A model generated the notes under the pieces. The model was not told where the DNA came from. It worked only from the letters and a program-made list of their open reading frames with translations, and ran no database searches. The translations under genes and the position numbers were made by a program. Shown piece after piece: positions 54,084-63,216 of a DNA stretch of 64,000 nt; position 1 is the stretch's first letter, and each line of letters starts with the position of its first letter. The stretch spans positions 62,001 to 126,000 of the forward strand of contig NZ_JABBGJ010000033.1 of the NCBI RefSeq assembly GCF_012927345.1. The letters run 5' to 3'. The DNA is from Paraburkholderia polaris. Lineage in GTDB: Bacteria; Pseudomonadota; Gammaproteobacteria; Burkholderiales; Burkholderiaceae.

Positions 54084-55609
54084 TCGTGAAGCAGGCGGGC
54101 GCTTACCGGGCACTAACGACGCTAACTTCGCTAACGGCGCTTGCGGCCACCGCGAGCGCGGCCTTGCTGGCGGCGTGCACAGTCGGCCCGGATTATCAGC
54201 GGCCGCAAGCCGAGGTGCCGCCGACCTGGCAAACCGATTCGTACTGGCGCGTCGCGGAGCCTTCGCATGCGCCGATCTCGCTCGACTGGTGGAGCGCCTT
54301 CGGCGATCCGACACTCGCCACGCTGGAAACGCAGGCGCTCGCGCAGAATCAGACGCTGGTCGCGGCGAGCGCGCATTATGCGCAGGCCAAAGCTACGCTG
54401 GCGAACACCCGTGCGCAGCAGATTCCTGAAGTCGATCTGGCGGCAGCCGGGTCGCGCTTCAGAATTTCGCACGACCGCCCGCTGACCACTTACGCCACGC
54501 CGACGACGTCGACGGTACAGAACAACGTTCAGCTCGGCCCGACGATCAACTACGACACCGATCTATTCGGCCGGATACGTCGCGAGGTGGAGGGCGCCGC
54601 GGCCTCCGCGCAGCAATCGGCCGACGACCTTGCCAACGCACGGCTCGTCCTCACCACCGATCTCGCCACCGACTATTACTCGCTGCGTGAGCTCGACGCC
54701 GAGATCGACGTGCTGAATCAATCGGTGAAACTGCAGCAAAAGGCGCTCGATTACGTCACGACCGAGCACGATCTCGGCTCGGTGTCCGGGCTCGACGTGT
54801 TGCAGCAGAAGTCGCTACTCGATTCGACACGCGTGCAAGCACAACTTTTGCTGAATCAGCGCGCGCAGTTTGAACATGCGATCGCCGCGCTGGTAGGCGT
54901 GCCCGCGCCGCAGTTCGCGATCGAACCCAAAGTGCTAGACGTGCAGGTGCCGGCGATTCCGCTTGGTTTGCCGAGCGACGTATTGCAACGCCGCCCGGAT
55001 ATCGCATCGGCAGAGCGAGCGATGGCCGCGGCGAACGCGCAGATCGGCGTCGCCAAAGCGGCGTTCTTTCCGAGCCTGACGCTGACGCCGAGCATCGGCT
55101 GGGAAAGCACGCAGTTCGCCAGTCTGCTGAGTGCGCCGACGCTGATGTGGACGCTTGGCGCGGCGGTCGGTCAGGTGCTGTTCGACGGTGGCCGCCGTGC
55201 GGCGAACGTCCAGTTCGCGAGCGAAGGCTACAAGGTGACCGAGGCGAACTACCGCCAAACCGTGCTCACCGCGTTCCAGCAGGTGCAGGACGGCATCACC
55301 GGCCTTTCCGTGCTCGACGGCGCGTCGAAGCAATCGCACGAAGCGGTGACCGATGCGCAACATCTGCTGTCGCTCGCCAACGACCGCTATTCAGGCGGCC
55401 TGGTCGCGTACCTCGACGTCATCACCGCACAGCAGTCGCTGCTCACCAGCGAGCGTCAGGACGTACAGATCCACGGCCAGCAGATGACGCTGTCGGTTTC
55501 GTTGGTGAAGGCGCTGGGCGGCGGCTGGGATGCCGCCACGGACGTATCGGGCGCGCGCTCGCCTGGCAACACAGCGGACACGAAGGAGGCGATGGCTCCC
55601 GCGAAGTGA
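54080..55609 (+). CDS. NodT-family outer-membrane efflux lipoprotein
   Basis: This 509-residue TolC-like channel has a lipoprotein signal ending LLAAC (Cys near residue 33) followed by TVGPDYQRP, the conserved start of mature NodT/OprM proteins. Two duplicated outer-membrane-efflux domains follow (QLGPTINYDTDLFGRIRREV, then GLPSDVLQRRPDIASAERAM in part). GTG 54080 overlaps the adaptor stop by 4 bp. Completes the tripartite pump. Confidence 0.9.
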   Translation: MIVKQAGAYRALTTLTSLTALAATASAALLAACTVGPDYQRPQAEVPPTWQTDSYWRVAEPSHAPISLDWWSAFGDPTLATLETQALAQNQTLVAASAHYAQAKATLANTRAQQIPEVDLAAAGSRFRISHDRPLTTYATPTTSTVQNNVQLGPTINYDTDLFGRIRREVEGAAASAQQSADDLANARLVLTTDLATDYYSLRELDAEIDVLNQSVKLQQKALDYVTTEHDLGSVSGLDVLQQKSLLDSTRVQAQLLLNQRAQFEHAIAALVGVPAPQFAIEPKVLDVQVPAIPLGLPSDVLQRRPDIASAERAMAAANAQIGVAKAAFFPSLTLTPSIGWESTQFASLLSAPTLMWTLGAAVGQVLFDGGRRAANVQFASEGYKVTEANYRQTVLTAFQQVQDGITGLSVLDGASKQSHEAVTDAQHLLSLANDRYSGGLVAYLDVITAQQSLLTSERQDVQIHGQQMTLSVSLVKALGGGWDAATDVSGARSPGNTADTKEAMAPAK

Positions 55610-55687
55610 GCCGCCCGACAATGACATGGCCAGACAGGAAAGAGGAAAAAGAGGCGTTTCGTATAATGCAGATACAAGGGGACGCGC

Positions 55688-56374
55688 ATGAAATTGCTGA
55701 TCGTTGAAGACGAGCATAAGGTGGTGGATTACCTGCGCTCCGGTTTGACGGAGCAGGGCTGGGTCGTCGACGTCGCGCTCGACGGCGAGGAAGGCATGCA
55801 TCTGGCCACCGAATTCGATTACGACGTGATCGTCCTCGACGTCATGCTGCCCAAACGCGACGGCTTCAGCGTGCTGAAGGCGCTGCGCATGCGCAAGTCG
55901 ACCCCGGTCATCATGCTGACCGCCCGCGATCACGTGAACGACCGCGTGCGCGGTCTGCGCGAAGGCGCCGACGACTACCTCACCAAACCGTTTTCCTTTC
56001 TCGAGCTGGTCGAGCGGCTGCACGCACTGGCGCGTCGCACGCGTTCGCAGGAGTCGACACTGATTTCCGTGGGCGATCTGTTCGTCGATCTGATCGGCCG
56101 GCGCGCTACCCGCGACGGTGTACGCCTCGATCTGACCGCCAAGGAATTCCAGTTGCTCAGCGTGCTGGCGCGCCGCCAGGGCGACATTCTCTCGAAGACC
56201 GCCATTACCGAACTCGTGTGGGACGTCAACTTCGACAGCCATACGAACGTGGTCGAAACCGCGATCAAACGATTGCGCGCCAAGCTCGACGGCCCGTTTC
56301 CCTCGAAGCTGCTGCACACCGTGCGGGGCATGGGCTACGTGCTCGAAGTACGTGAAGAGGCAGAACAATCATGA
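55688..56374 (+). CDS. OmpR-family response regulator
   Basis: This 228-residue protein has a receiver domain (acidic VEDEHK, phospho-acceptor Asp in VIVLDVMLP, Lys in TKPFSF) and a winged-helix DNA-binding domain (VVETAIKRLRAKLDGP). It starts 78 bp after the efflux operon and its stop overlaps the kinase start (ATGA). It probably activates the pump genes. The closest style is CusR/IrlR-type regulators. Confidence 0.92.
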   Translation: MKLLIVEDEHKVVDYLRSGLTEQGWVVDVALDGEEGMHLATEFDYDVIVLDVMLPKRDGFSVLKALRMRKSTPVIMLTARDHVNDRVRGLREGADDYLTKPFSFLELVERLHALARRTRSQESTLISVGDLFVDLIGRRATRDGVRLDLTAKEFQLLSVLARRQGDILSKTAITELVWDVNFDSHTNVVETAIKRLRAKLDGPFPSKLLHTVRGMGYVLEVREEAEQS

Positions 56375-57795
56375 ACCGTTCTATCGCGCGCCGCCTCGCG
56401 TCGATGTTCGCGCTTGTGGCGCTGTTCGTGTTCACGCTGGTCGGCACAGGGCTCTTTGCGGTGTTGCGCACGCAACTCCAGCATCACTTGCGCGAGTCGC
56501 TCGACGATCGCACGGAGATCGCGCGCATCATCGTCTATCACGCGGTGACGCCGGAAAAGTGGCGCATGGCGCGCGAAAAGCTCACCGACATGACACCGCG
56601 CGACGGCAGCACTGTGTACTCGGTGTCGAGCACCGATCCCTATTTCCACTATGGCAAGCCCGTTGAGGGACCGGTGGTGTCGAGCTGGGCGGGCGGCTAC
56701 GCGACCGTTTCGCCGGTCGGCGGCGGCTCGGACATGCTGACTGTCACGGTGACGGTCCCGGCTAATGGCGCCCGCCCACCCGTGCAATTGCAGGTCGCCG
56801 CCAGCTGTTCGCCAAACCTCCGCACGATGCGCGTGTTCGGTTCGGCGCTCGCCGCGCTGTCAGCGTTGGGTAGTCTCGCGGTGCTGCTGCTGAGTTATTC
56901 GGTCACGCGGCTGGGTCTTGCGCCGTTGACGCGCCTCACACGAGATGCTTCCGCTGTGAGCCCGAATAACCGCTCACAGCGTCTGAATACGGCCTCGCTG
57001 CCGCTCGAATTGAACGATCTGGCCAACTCGTTCAACGGCGCACTCGAACGTCTGGACGGCGCATACGGCCGCCTCGAGTCGTTCAATGCGGATGTGGCTC
57101 ACGAACTGCGTACGCCGGTGACGATTCTGATCGGCCAGACGGAAGTGGCGTTGACACGCAACCGCTCGGTCGACGATCTGCGCCATACGCTGCAATCGAA
57201 TCTCGAAGAGTTCGAACGCATGCGCGCGATCATCAACGACATGCTGTTCCTCGCCCGCGCCGACCAGGGCGAACGCGCAACGGGTCTCGTCGAAGTGTCG
57301 CTGGCTGCGGAAGTCGCACATACGCTGGAGTTTCTGGAGATTCCGCTTGAAGAAGCGCGCGTGCATGCGCAGTTGCGCGGCGATGCGGTGGCGCGGGTGA
57401 ATCGCTCGCTGTTCGGCCGTGCCTGCACAAATCTGGTGATGAACGCGATCCAGCACTGTGCGCCCGGCGCGGCGATTACGGTGACGATCTCGAATGCAGC
57501 GGATCAGTTGCGCGTAGCGGTGGCCAACCCGGGCGAGCCGATCGAGCCCGGCGTGCTTGAACACCTGTTCGACCGGTTCTATCGTGCGGAAGTGTCCCGC
57601 ACCAATAGCCGCGAAAACCACGGGCTGGGTCTTGCGATCGTGAAGGCCATTGCGGAAATGCATCGCGGTACGGTGTCGGCGGAAAGCGCGAACGGGATCA
57701 ACACGTTTGCTTTTTCGATTGCGGCGTCGAGTGTGGAAACCAGCTTGCCGGCGGCACGCGCGAATGTCGGTGTCCCTGCGGAAGCAGCGGGTTAA
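56371..57795 (+). CDS. Sensor histidine kinase
   Basis: This 474-residue membrane kinase has TM1 at residues ~12-33, a ~130-residue periplasmic sensor, and TM2 near residue 160. A HAMP segment leads into the H-box VAHELRTPVTIL. The N-box is NLVMNAIQHC and the G-box NHGLGLAIVKAI. It has the heavy-metal-sensor (CusS/IrlS) layout, but the pump beside it looks like a drug-type RND. Its TAA overlaps the convergent dinB stop by three bases. Confidence 0.9.
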   Translation: MNRSIARRLASMFALVALFVFTLVGTGLFAVLRTQLQHHLRESLDDRTEIARIIVYHAVTPEKWRMAREKLTDMTPRDGSTVYSVSSTDPYFHYGKPVEGPVVSSWAGGYATVSPVGGGSDMLTVTVTVPANGARPPVQLQVAASCSPNLRTMRVFGSALAALSALGSLAVLLLSYSVTRLGLAPLTRLTRDASAVSPNNRSQRLNTASLPLELNDLANSFNGALERLDGAYGRLESFNADVAHELRTPVTILIGQTEVALTRNRSVDDLRHTLQSNLEEFERMRAIINDMLFLARADQGERATGLVEVSLAAEVAHTLEFLEIPLEEARVHAQLRGDAVARVNRSLFGRACTNLVMNAIQHCAPGAAITVTISNAADQLRVAVANPGEPIEPGVLEHLFDRFYRAEVSRTNSRENHGLGLAIVKAIAEMHRGTVSAESANGINTFAFSIAASSVETSLPAARANVGVPAEAAG

Positions 57796-58958
57796 TCGTC
57801 GCTGGTAAACGGCAAATCGGCCTGAACCGGTAGACGCTGCTTCACCGGTTGTGCGTTGGCCGGCGTCAACGCGCTCACGCGCACGCCCAGCAGCCGTAGC
57901 TTGCGGTTCAATTCCACTCGTCTCAGGCATTCGGTTGCCGCGCGCCGGATCTCGGTGGCGTCGGCAGTCGGTTCATCGAGAGTCAGGTCGCGCGTGACCG
58001 TACGGAAGTCGTCATAGCGCAGCTTGATGCCCACGGTGCGGCCCACATATCCCTTGCGCACCAGGTCTTCCGCGACCCGCACGCACAAGCCGGTAAACGA
58101 GCTCGACAGGGCCGGGCGATCATGACGCGGATGCAGATCGCGTTCGAAGGTCGTCTCACGGCTCATCGACTTGGGCTCCGATTCGACCACGACCGGTCGC
58201 TCATCGTAGCCTTGCGCGACCTGCATGAGCCACGCCGAGTAGCTGCGCCCGAAGTGGTCCTGCAACAAGCCCGCGTCCGCCGCCGCCAGATCGCCGACCG
58301 TGACGAGACCGAGCGCGGTGAGCTTTTCCGCGGCCTTTGGCCCGATTCCATTGACCTTGCGCACCGGCAGCGGCCACACGCGCAAGGGCACATCCTCGGG
58401 CGTCAGAATCGTGAGGCCGTCGGGCTTGTCGAGTTCTGAGCCGATTTTCGCCAGCAGCTTGTTCGGTGCCACGCAAATGGAGCAGGTGAGGCCGGTCGCC
58501 TGATTGACGGCCTGCTTGATGCGCGCGGCGATCTCGCGCGGCTCGCCCGGCAACTCGGTGAGGTCGATATAGATTTCGTCGATGCCGCGGTCTTCGATCC
58601 GGTCCGTGAAGGCGGCAACCGCCGCTTTGAACAGGCGCGAGTAGTGTCGATACGATTCGAAATCGGTGGGCAGCAAAATCGCGTCCGGCGCGAGCACGGC
58701 GGCCTTCATCATGCCCATCGCGGAGAACACGCCGAGCGCGCGGGCTTCGTAGGTGGAGGTGGTCACCACGCCGCGGCCCGCGTAATCGCGCAGCTTCGCA
58801 TAGCGGCGGCTGCCGTCTTCAAGCGTTTGCGGCACGCCATTGCGGCCGCCGCCGATCACCACCGCCTTGCCGCGCAGTTCGGGATAGCGCAAAAGCTCAA
58901 CGGACGCGTAGAACGCGTCCATGTCCAGATGCGCGATGCGGCGGCTTGCAGAACTCAT
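57792..58958 (-). CDS. dinB: DNA polymerase IV (Y family)
   Basis: This 388-residue Y-family polymerase has catalytic acidics in AHLDMDAFYASVE and GIDEIYIDLTE, and helix-hairpin-helix LPVRKVNGIGPKAAEKL. A little-finger domain and a C-terminal RLPVQADLPFT follow, in which QADLPF is a candidate beta-clamp-binding motif. ATG 58958 is the family start. It performs error-prone lesion bypass. No LexA box was found in the ~150 bp upstream. Confidence 0.9.
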   Translation of the reverse strand: MSSASRRIAHLDMDAFYASVELLRYPELRGKAVVIGGGRNGVPQTLEDGSRRYAKLRDYAGRGVVTTSTYEARALGVFSAMGMMKAAVLAPDAILLPTDFESYRHYSRLFKAAVAAFTDRIEDRGIDEIYIDLTELPGEPREIAARIKQAVNQATGLTCSICVAPNKLLAKIGSELDKPDGLTILTPEDVPLRVWPLPVRKVNGIGPKAAEKLTALGLVTVGDLAAADAGLLQDHFGRSYSAWLMQVAQGYDERPVVVESEPKSMSRETTFERDLHPRHDRPALSSSFTGLCVRVAEDLVRKGYVGRTVGIKLRYDDFRTVTRDLTLDEPTADATEIRRAATECLRRVELNRKLRLLGVRVSALTPANAQPVKQRLPVQADLPFTSDD

Positions 58959-59160
58959 GGATGGCGGATGGGGTGACGGCGCGGGCAGCGAGCATAACAG
59001 GCGATGAGCTTGCTGTTGCCCTGTCTGATGGCTTGCTGTGTCGGGCGTCAGGACGTGCGAGCCATGATGCGCTGCACGCCGGACGCCAAACCGTAATACT
59101 ACCTTGCTCCGCCGGGGCAAGGTGCTGGGCTTCCGGACCGCATGCCGATCCTGGATCGGA
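58959..59160. other. Intergenic stretch with one hairpin
   Basis: No gene is seen. ACCTTGC (59101-59107) and GCAAGGT (59117-59123) form an inverted repeat with a GC-rich interior, 38 bp beyond the stop of the barrel remnant. It could be the old terminator of that gene. Confidence 0.4.
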
Positions 59161-59346
59161 TCAGCGATGGGTCCGGCAAGGTGCCTGGAACCGGTAGCTC
59201 ACACCGATCTGCGCCACCGGGTACAGCTTGTAGCGCTCGACCGCCGGCACGAAGTCGTCGCCGATCTTGTCGTTGCCTTGGGCGTTCGGCACCGCGTGGG
59301 CCATCAGTTCGTCGTCGTTGATCAGCGCGCCGGCAACCGCCTGCCG
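59161..59346 (-). pseudogene. C-terminal remnant of an outer-membrane beta-barrel protein
   Basis: The minus-strand frame ending at TGA 59161 reads ALINDDELMAHAVPN, then DKIGDDFVPAVE, then YKLYPVAQIGVSYRF. This is the charged loop and last aromatic-ended strand of a barrel protein. Six residues follow the terminal Phe, unlike intact barrels. There is no start, and an in-frame stop (59367) sits just upstream, beside the YceI stop codon. Only ~60 codons survive. Confidence 0.5.
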
Positions 59347-59367
59347 TGAGCGGCAGGGAACCCGCTA

Positions 59368-59946
59368 TTATTGCTTGATGCCTTCAGCCTGAATATGCAG
59401 CGTGGTCTGCATCTTGAAGCCATAGGTCTTGCCGAAGTCGATGCCGAAATCGTCGCGATTGAACGTCGCGGTCGATTCGGTGCCGCACACTTCACGCTTG
59501 AGCATCGGGTTCATGATGCACTTGAACGATTCGATCTTCAGGTTGACCGGCTTGGTCACGCCATGCATGGTCAACGTGCCGATCACTTCTACCGGCTTGT
59601 CGCCTTCGAAGCGGATCTGCGTGCCCTTGTAGGTCGCGCTCGGGTACTTGGCGGCGTCGAAGAACTTGTCCGTGACCAGTTCCGCGTCGAGCTTGTCGTT
59701 ACCGATGTCCACCGAGTTCATATCGATCGTCACGTCTACCGTGCCGGTCTTCGCCGCGCGATCCAGCACCACAGTGCCGCTGCTCTTCTTGAACTTGCCG
59801 CGCCAGATCGACAGTCCGCCGAAGTGGTCGGTTTCGAAGCTCGGGGAGGTGTGCATCGGATCAAGCTGATACGTATCCGCGGCCATGGCGTTGAACGACA
59901 TGGCTGCGGCCAGCGCGCCGGCGGCGAGCAAAAGTTGCTTCTTCAA
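59368..59946 (-). CDS. YceI-family periplasmic protein
   Basis: This 192-residue protein has a signal peptide (LLLAAGALAAAMSFNAMA) and the YceI lipocalin-like barrel: YQLDPMHTSPSFETDHFG at the start, YPSATYKGTQIRFEGD and GTLTMHGVTKPVNL in the middle. YceI proteins bind isoprenoid-type ligands. It contains two Cys near residues 142 and 153 (CIMNPMLKREVC), possibly a disulphide. It lies 48 bp after a second yceI-like gene. Confidence 0.9.
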   Translation of the reverse strand: MKKQLLLAAGALAAAMSFNAMAADTYQLDPMHTSPSFETDHFGGLSIWRGKFKKSSGTVVLDRAAKTGTVDVTIDMNSVDIGNDKLDAELVTDKFFDAAKYPSATYKGTQIRFEGDKPVEVIGTLTMHGVTKPVNLKIESFKCIMNPMLKREVCGTESTATFNRDDFGIDFGKTYGFKMQTTLHIQAEGIKQ

Positions 59947-59994
59947 GTGATTCTCCAGGTTTAAGAAATTGCTGCGACGCTTCGGTGTTTTCAG

Positions 59995-60558
59995 TTACTT
60001 CTTCGAAGCGACGATGTGAAATTTGATGACGACTTCGTCCGCGACAACCGACGTGTCTTTCCATTCGCCCGTACCGACATCGAACTGCGAACGTTTGATC
60101 GGCAATGCGCCGTCGAAGGTTTGTGTGTTGCCCTGGCTGGCGATGGTGACCGGCACCACAACAGTCTGCGATTTACCTTTGATGGTGAGCTTGCCGGTGA
60201 TCTTGTACTGATTGCCACCGGCCGGCGCGATCGCGCTCGAGACAAACGTAGCGGCCGGATAAGTCGCGCTATCGAACCATTCCTTGCCTTGAGCCTGCTT
60301 GTTGTAGTCGTCCGCGCCGAGGTCGTAGCTGCCGGTGTCGATCGACACGCTGGCGCTGCCGGCGGTCGGCTTGGCCGGGTCGAAATTCAGCTGTGCCGAG
60401 AACTTCCTGAATTTGCCGTCCACCGGCACGTTCATCTGTTTCGTCGTGGCAATGACGCTGCTTTTGCTCGTGTCGACATCGGCGTGGGCAAGGCCTGTGC
60501 CGAAGAAAGAGAAGGCGGCGACACCGGCCAGAATGGAGTGGTAAAAGTTTGATTTCAT
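59995..60558 (-). CDS. YceI-family periplasmic protein (second copy)
   Basis: This 187-residue protein has a signal peptide (ILAGVAAFSFFGTGLAHA) and a YceI domain: DTSKSSVIATTKQMNVPVDG, GSYDLGADDYNKQ, YPAATFVSSAI and GKLTIKGKSQTVVVP. It is divergent in sequence from its neighbour, so an old duplication. Start ATG 60558 places the signal peptide normally. Probably co-transcribed with the downstream copy. Confidence 0.88.
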   Translation of the reverse strand: MKSNFYHSILAGVAAFSFFGTGLAHADVDTSKSSVIATTKQMNVPVDGKFRKFSAQLNFDPAKPTAGSASVSIDTGSYDLGADDYNKQAQGKEWFDSATYPAATFVSSAIAPAGGNQYKITGKLTIKGKSQTVVVPVTIASQGNTQTFDGALPIKRSQFDVGTGEWKDTSVVADEVVIKFHIVASKK

Positions 60559-60976
60559 AGTGGTACGCATCCTATCGAACCCACGCGCGCGGATTGCACA
60601 CCGTCGGGAATTAGATTGCCAACAGGCTGTAGCCAATCGCCTGCTACACGCTTGTTACTCACGTGTTACGCATGTGTTATTTGAGGAACGGAATCATCCG
60701 CGCGAGTAATCCGTCGCGGTCGGCGAATTGATGCTTGCCGCGTGCGGTATGTCGCGGGTGAATGCGGATGGTAGGGCTGCCGCCGGAAACTGAATAGACG
60801 GGGAGAAGAGAACGGATTGTTCTAGCCGTGGCGCTAATGTGAATGGAATAAACGCGCGCGGCGGCTCGAGTAGTGTGGCACACAACTTGCAACCGAATCT
60901 CGGCTGCATCCCTGTCATGGGTTATGCTGCGTTCCCATACCGCGCTCGCGCACAATCAGAATCCAGGACCTGCTTG
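60559..60976. other. Divergent promoter region without a gene
   Basis: This 418-bp stretch separates the YceI pair from the ArsB-like gene. I see no convincing coding frame, repeat or operator in it. The long open frame upstream of the ArsB-like start lacks family resemblance. Confidence 0.5.
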
Positions 60977-62227
60977 GTGAATTCCGTCTTCCTATCTTGG
61001 GGTATCGCCATCGCCGCTACGGCCGGCGTCATCACCCGCCCATTCAAATGGCCCGAGGCTGTGTGGGCCGTCGCGGGCGCGTTATTGCTCGTGTCGCTGG
61101 GCCTGCTTCCCGTCGATCTCGCAATCGAGGCGGTTGGCAAAGGCACGGACGTCTACCTCTTCCTGTTCGGCATGATGCTGCTATCGGAAGTCGGGCGCCG
61201 CGAAGGTCTGTTCGACTGGGTCGCCGTATTCGCGGTCAACCACGCCAAAGGTTCACCGAGAAAGCTCTTTCTGCTGGTCTATCTGGTCGGCGTAGTCATT
61301 ACTGCCTTCCTTTCCAATGACGCCACCGCGGTTGTCCTCACGCCAGCCGTATTTGCCGCCGCTAAAAAAGCGAAGACGCATCCGCTGCCCTTGCTCTTCG
61401 TCTGCGCGTTCATTGCGAATGCCGCGAGCTTCGTGTTGCCGATCTCTAACCCGGCCAACATCGTCCTGTACGGCAATCACACGCCCGCCCTCGGCGCCTG
61501 GCTGATGCGCTTCACGCTGCCTTCGCTGCTGTCGATCGTTGCGACCTATGTGCTGTTGCGCTGGACCCAGCGCGAAGCGCTCGCCGGCACCTGCGAGGCC
61601 GATCTCGAGCCGCTCGAGTTGTCGTCGAGCGGGCGCGTTGCGCTCGCGGGCATCGCTGTGACGGCCATCGTGTTACTGACGGTTTCGGCCTTTGATGTTC
61701 CCCTTGGCCTGCCTACCGCGATACTCGGTGCGCTGACCGCAGTGGTCGTGCTGATCCAGGAGCGCAAATCGCCGCTGCCAATGATCAAGGAGATATCGTG
61801 GAGCGTGCTGCCGCTGGTCGCTGCGTTGTTCGTGCTGGTCGAAATGCTCGATCACACCGGCGTCATCAAGACATTCGTCAATCTGCTGCAAGACGCGACG
61901 CAACACAGCGAACTCGCGACGGCCGGCTGGGCGGGCAGCATCATCGCGATCGGCAGCAATCTGATGAATAACCTGCCGGCGGGGTTGATCGCCAGTTCGA
62001 CCGTGATGCAGGCACATAGTCCGGAGCGTGTGATCGACGCACTCCTGATTGGCGTCGATCTCGGTCCGAACCTGTCGATCACCGGCTCGCTCGCAACCAT
62101 CCTCTGGCTCAACGCAATTCGCCGGGAGGGCGAGGACGTGAGCTTCATGAAGTTTCTGAAAGTAGGCGTAGTGGTAATGCTGCCGGCCCTCGCGCTGGCG
62201 CTGGCCGCGCGGATCCTGATTTCCTGA
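60977..62227 (+). CDS. ArsB/NhaD-type (IT superfamily) ion transporter
   Basis: This 416-residue membrane protein has about 11 transmembrane helices and the ArsB-family segments FLSNDATAVVLTPAVFA and LPISNPANIVLYGNH, plus SNLMNNLPAGLIASS in the second half. The two halves are inverted repeats, each with an Asn-rich re-entrant loop. GTG 60977 is preferred, with AGGA eight bases upstream. No arsR or arsC is nearby, so arsenite export is uncertain; another anion is possible. Confidence 0.82.
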   Translation: MNSVFLSWGIAIAATAGVITRPFKWPEAVWAVAGALLLVSLGLLPVDLAIEAVGKGTDVYLFLFGMMLLSEVGRREGLFDWVAVFAVNHAKGSPRKLFLLVYLVGVVITAFLSNDATAVVLTPAVFAAAKKAKTHPLPLLFVCAFIANAASFVLPISNPANIVLYGNHTPALGAWLMRFTLPSLLSIVATYVLLRWTQREALAGTCEADLEPLELSSSGRVALAGIAVTAIVLLTVSAFDVPLGLPTAILGALTAVVVLIQERKSPLPMIKEISWSVLPLVAALFVLVEMLDHTGVIKTFVNLLQDATQHSELATAGWAGSIIAIGSNLMNNLPAGLIASSTVMQAHSPERVIDALLIGVDLGPNLSITGSLATILWLNAIRREGEDVSFMKFLKVGVVVMLPALALALAARILIS

Positions 62228-62243
62228 TGGGTTGAGCGCAACA

Positions 62244-62267
62244 GGCGGCGGCCGCTTTGACGCCGCC
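62244..62267. terminator. GC-rich hairpin between convergent genes
   Basis: GGCGGCG and CGCCGCC pair around a 10-nt loop, 17 bp after the ArsB-like stop. No U-run follows, so terminator activity is only possible. Confidence 0.35.
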
Positions 62268-62358
62268 GCGTGCTATTTGCGCCCGTTCGGCGATTGCCGC
62301 TGATCTCCAGTGCGATGGCGGTCAGCAGCGTCTTCGCGCTTCTCCGTCACCGCCTGCG

Positions 62359-62604
62359 TCATGGCTGGGTGCCCGTCGAACGCATGGGTGGCTTGGCCGC
62401 CAGCGCTTGCGCGGACTGCTCGAGTGTGCGCAGCGCGGCGTCGAGCCGTGCGAGGCGAGCACGCTGGATCGGCATCAGCGATGTTTTAGGAAGCATGCTC
62501 AGCCGATTGCGCCAATACGACAGCGGAATGCGATCGTTGGCGGAAATCAGGCCGAATACGATTTCGAAATGGGCAATCTCTTTGTCTATGTCGTGATAGC
62601 TCAT
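62359..62604 (-). CDS. Small conserved-looking protein of unknown function
   Basis: This 81-residue, mainly helical protein (SYHDIDKEIAHFEIVFGLIS…WRNRLSMLPKTSLM) has no signal peptide or membrane span. The ATG at 62604 is preceded by AGGAAGAT. An imperfect 20-bp palindrome lies 52 bp upstream. Family not recognised. Confidence 0.6.
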   Translation of the reverse strand: MSYHDIDKEIAHFEIVFGLISANDRIPLSYWRNRLSMLPKTSLMPIQRARLARLDAALRTLEQSAQALAAKPPMRSTGTQP

Positions 62605-62655
62605 CTAATCTTCCTGAAGAAAAGGCGGATGAACCACGCAGACGGGACGCCATTT

Positions 62656-62675
62656 GTTGGACAGATATGTCTAAC
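62656..62675. promoter_or_regulatory. Imperfect 20-bp palindrome, candidate operator
   Basis: GTTGGACAGATATGTCTAAC reads nearly the same on both strands (mismatch only in one outer pair and at the centre). It is 52 bp upstream of the small gene at 62604. The rest of 62605-62871 shows nothing else. Confidence 0.45.
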
Positions 62676-62871
62676 TAATGGACACGCCTGACGTTGATAC
62701 AGATTCCCAGCAAGTGCCGTACCGCACTCCGAGATGCTGAGTTGACATCTGGCTTTCAAACGCCCGTATTTATCTGATGATTCGGCGCTGTCCAGTCAAG
62801 GGATGTCTCTGGAGGAGGCAGGTCTGATCAACCGCTTTGGTGCCCCGTTTTGGCGCCCCGCCTTGGCGCCC

Positions 62872-63147
62872 TTAACGTGGCACTACCATGACCGGCTGCG
62901 CGTAGGTGACGGTCGGGGCGGGCACAATTGCGTAGCCGGTAGGCGCGGGCACCACGGCTGTCGTGGATAGGGCGACGGTTTTTGCAACCGGCGGCACGGG
63001 CGTTCCGACAGCGACAGCGACAGCGACGGCAACGGGAACCGGAGCCGGCGGGGGCGCCACCACGTAAACCGGCTTGACCGGCGCGTAGTAATAGACTGGG
63101 CGTGGCGGCGGCGCGTAGACCACGGCAGCGGGCATATAGACGACCAC
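62872..63147 (-). CDS. Small Pro/Val-rich, probably exported protein with unclear start
   Basis: From GTG 63147 this encodes 91 residues dominated by P, V, A and Y (VYAPPPRPVYYYAPVKPVYV, then PVAVAVAVAVGTPVPP). The same frame stays open upstream and reads like a signal peptide (IRLVCASTFTAIGLACSS, 63216 downward), with AGGAG a short way before. However, it has no ATG, GTG or TTG; the position fits ATT 63216. Either a rare start is used or the start codon has been lost. Confidence 0.5.
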   Translation of the reverse strand: MVVYMPAAVVYAPPPRPVYYYAPVKPVYVVAPPPAPVPVAVAVAVAVGTPVPPVAKTVALSTTAVVPAPTGYAIVPAPTVTYAQPVMVVPR

Positions 63148-63216
63148 CCGGCCGAACGCCGTCGACGAACAGGCGAGACCGATGGCGGTGAAGGTAGAGG
63201 CGCAGACGAGACGAAT

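Noticed and set aside
60839..60976. Upstream extension of the ArsB-like protein to an ATG at 60839
   Set aside because: The 46 extra residues are polar, unlike ArsB-family starts; GTG 60977 has a ribosome site and begins at TM1.
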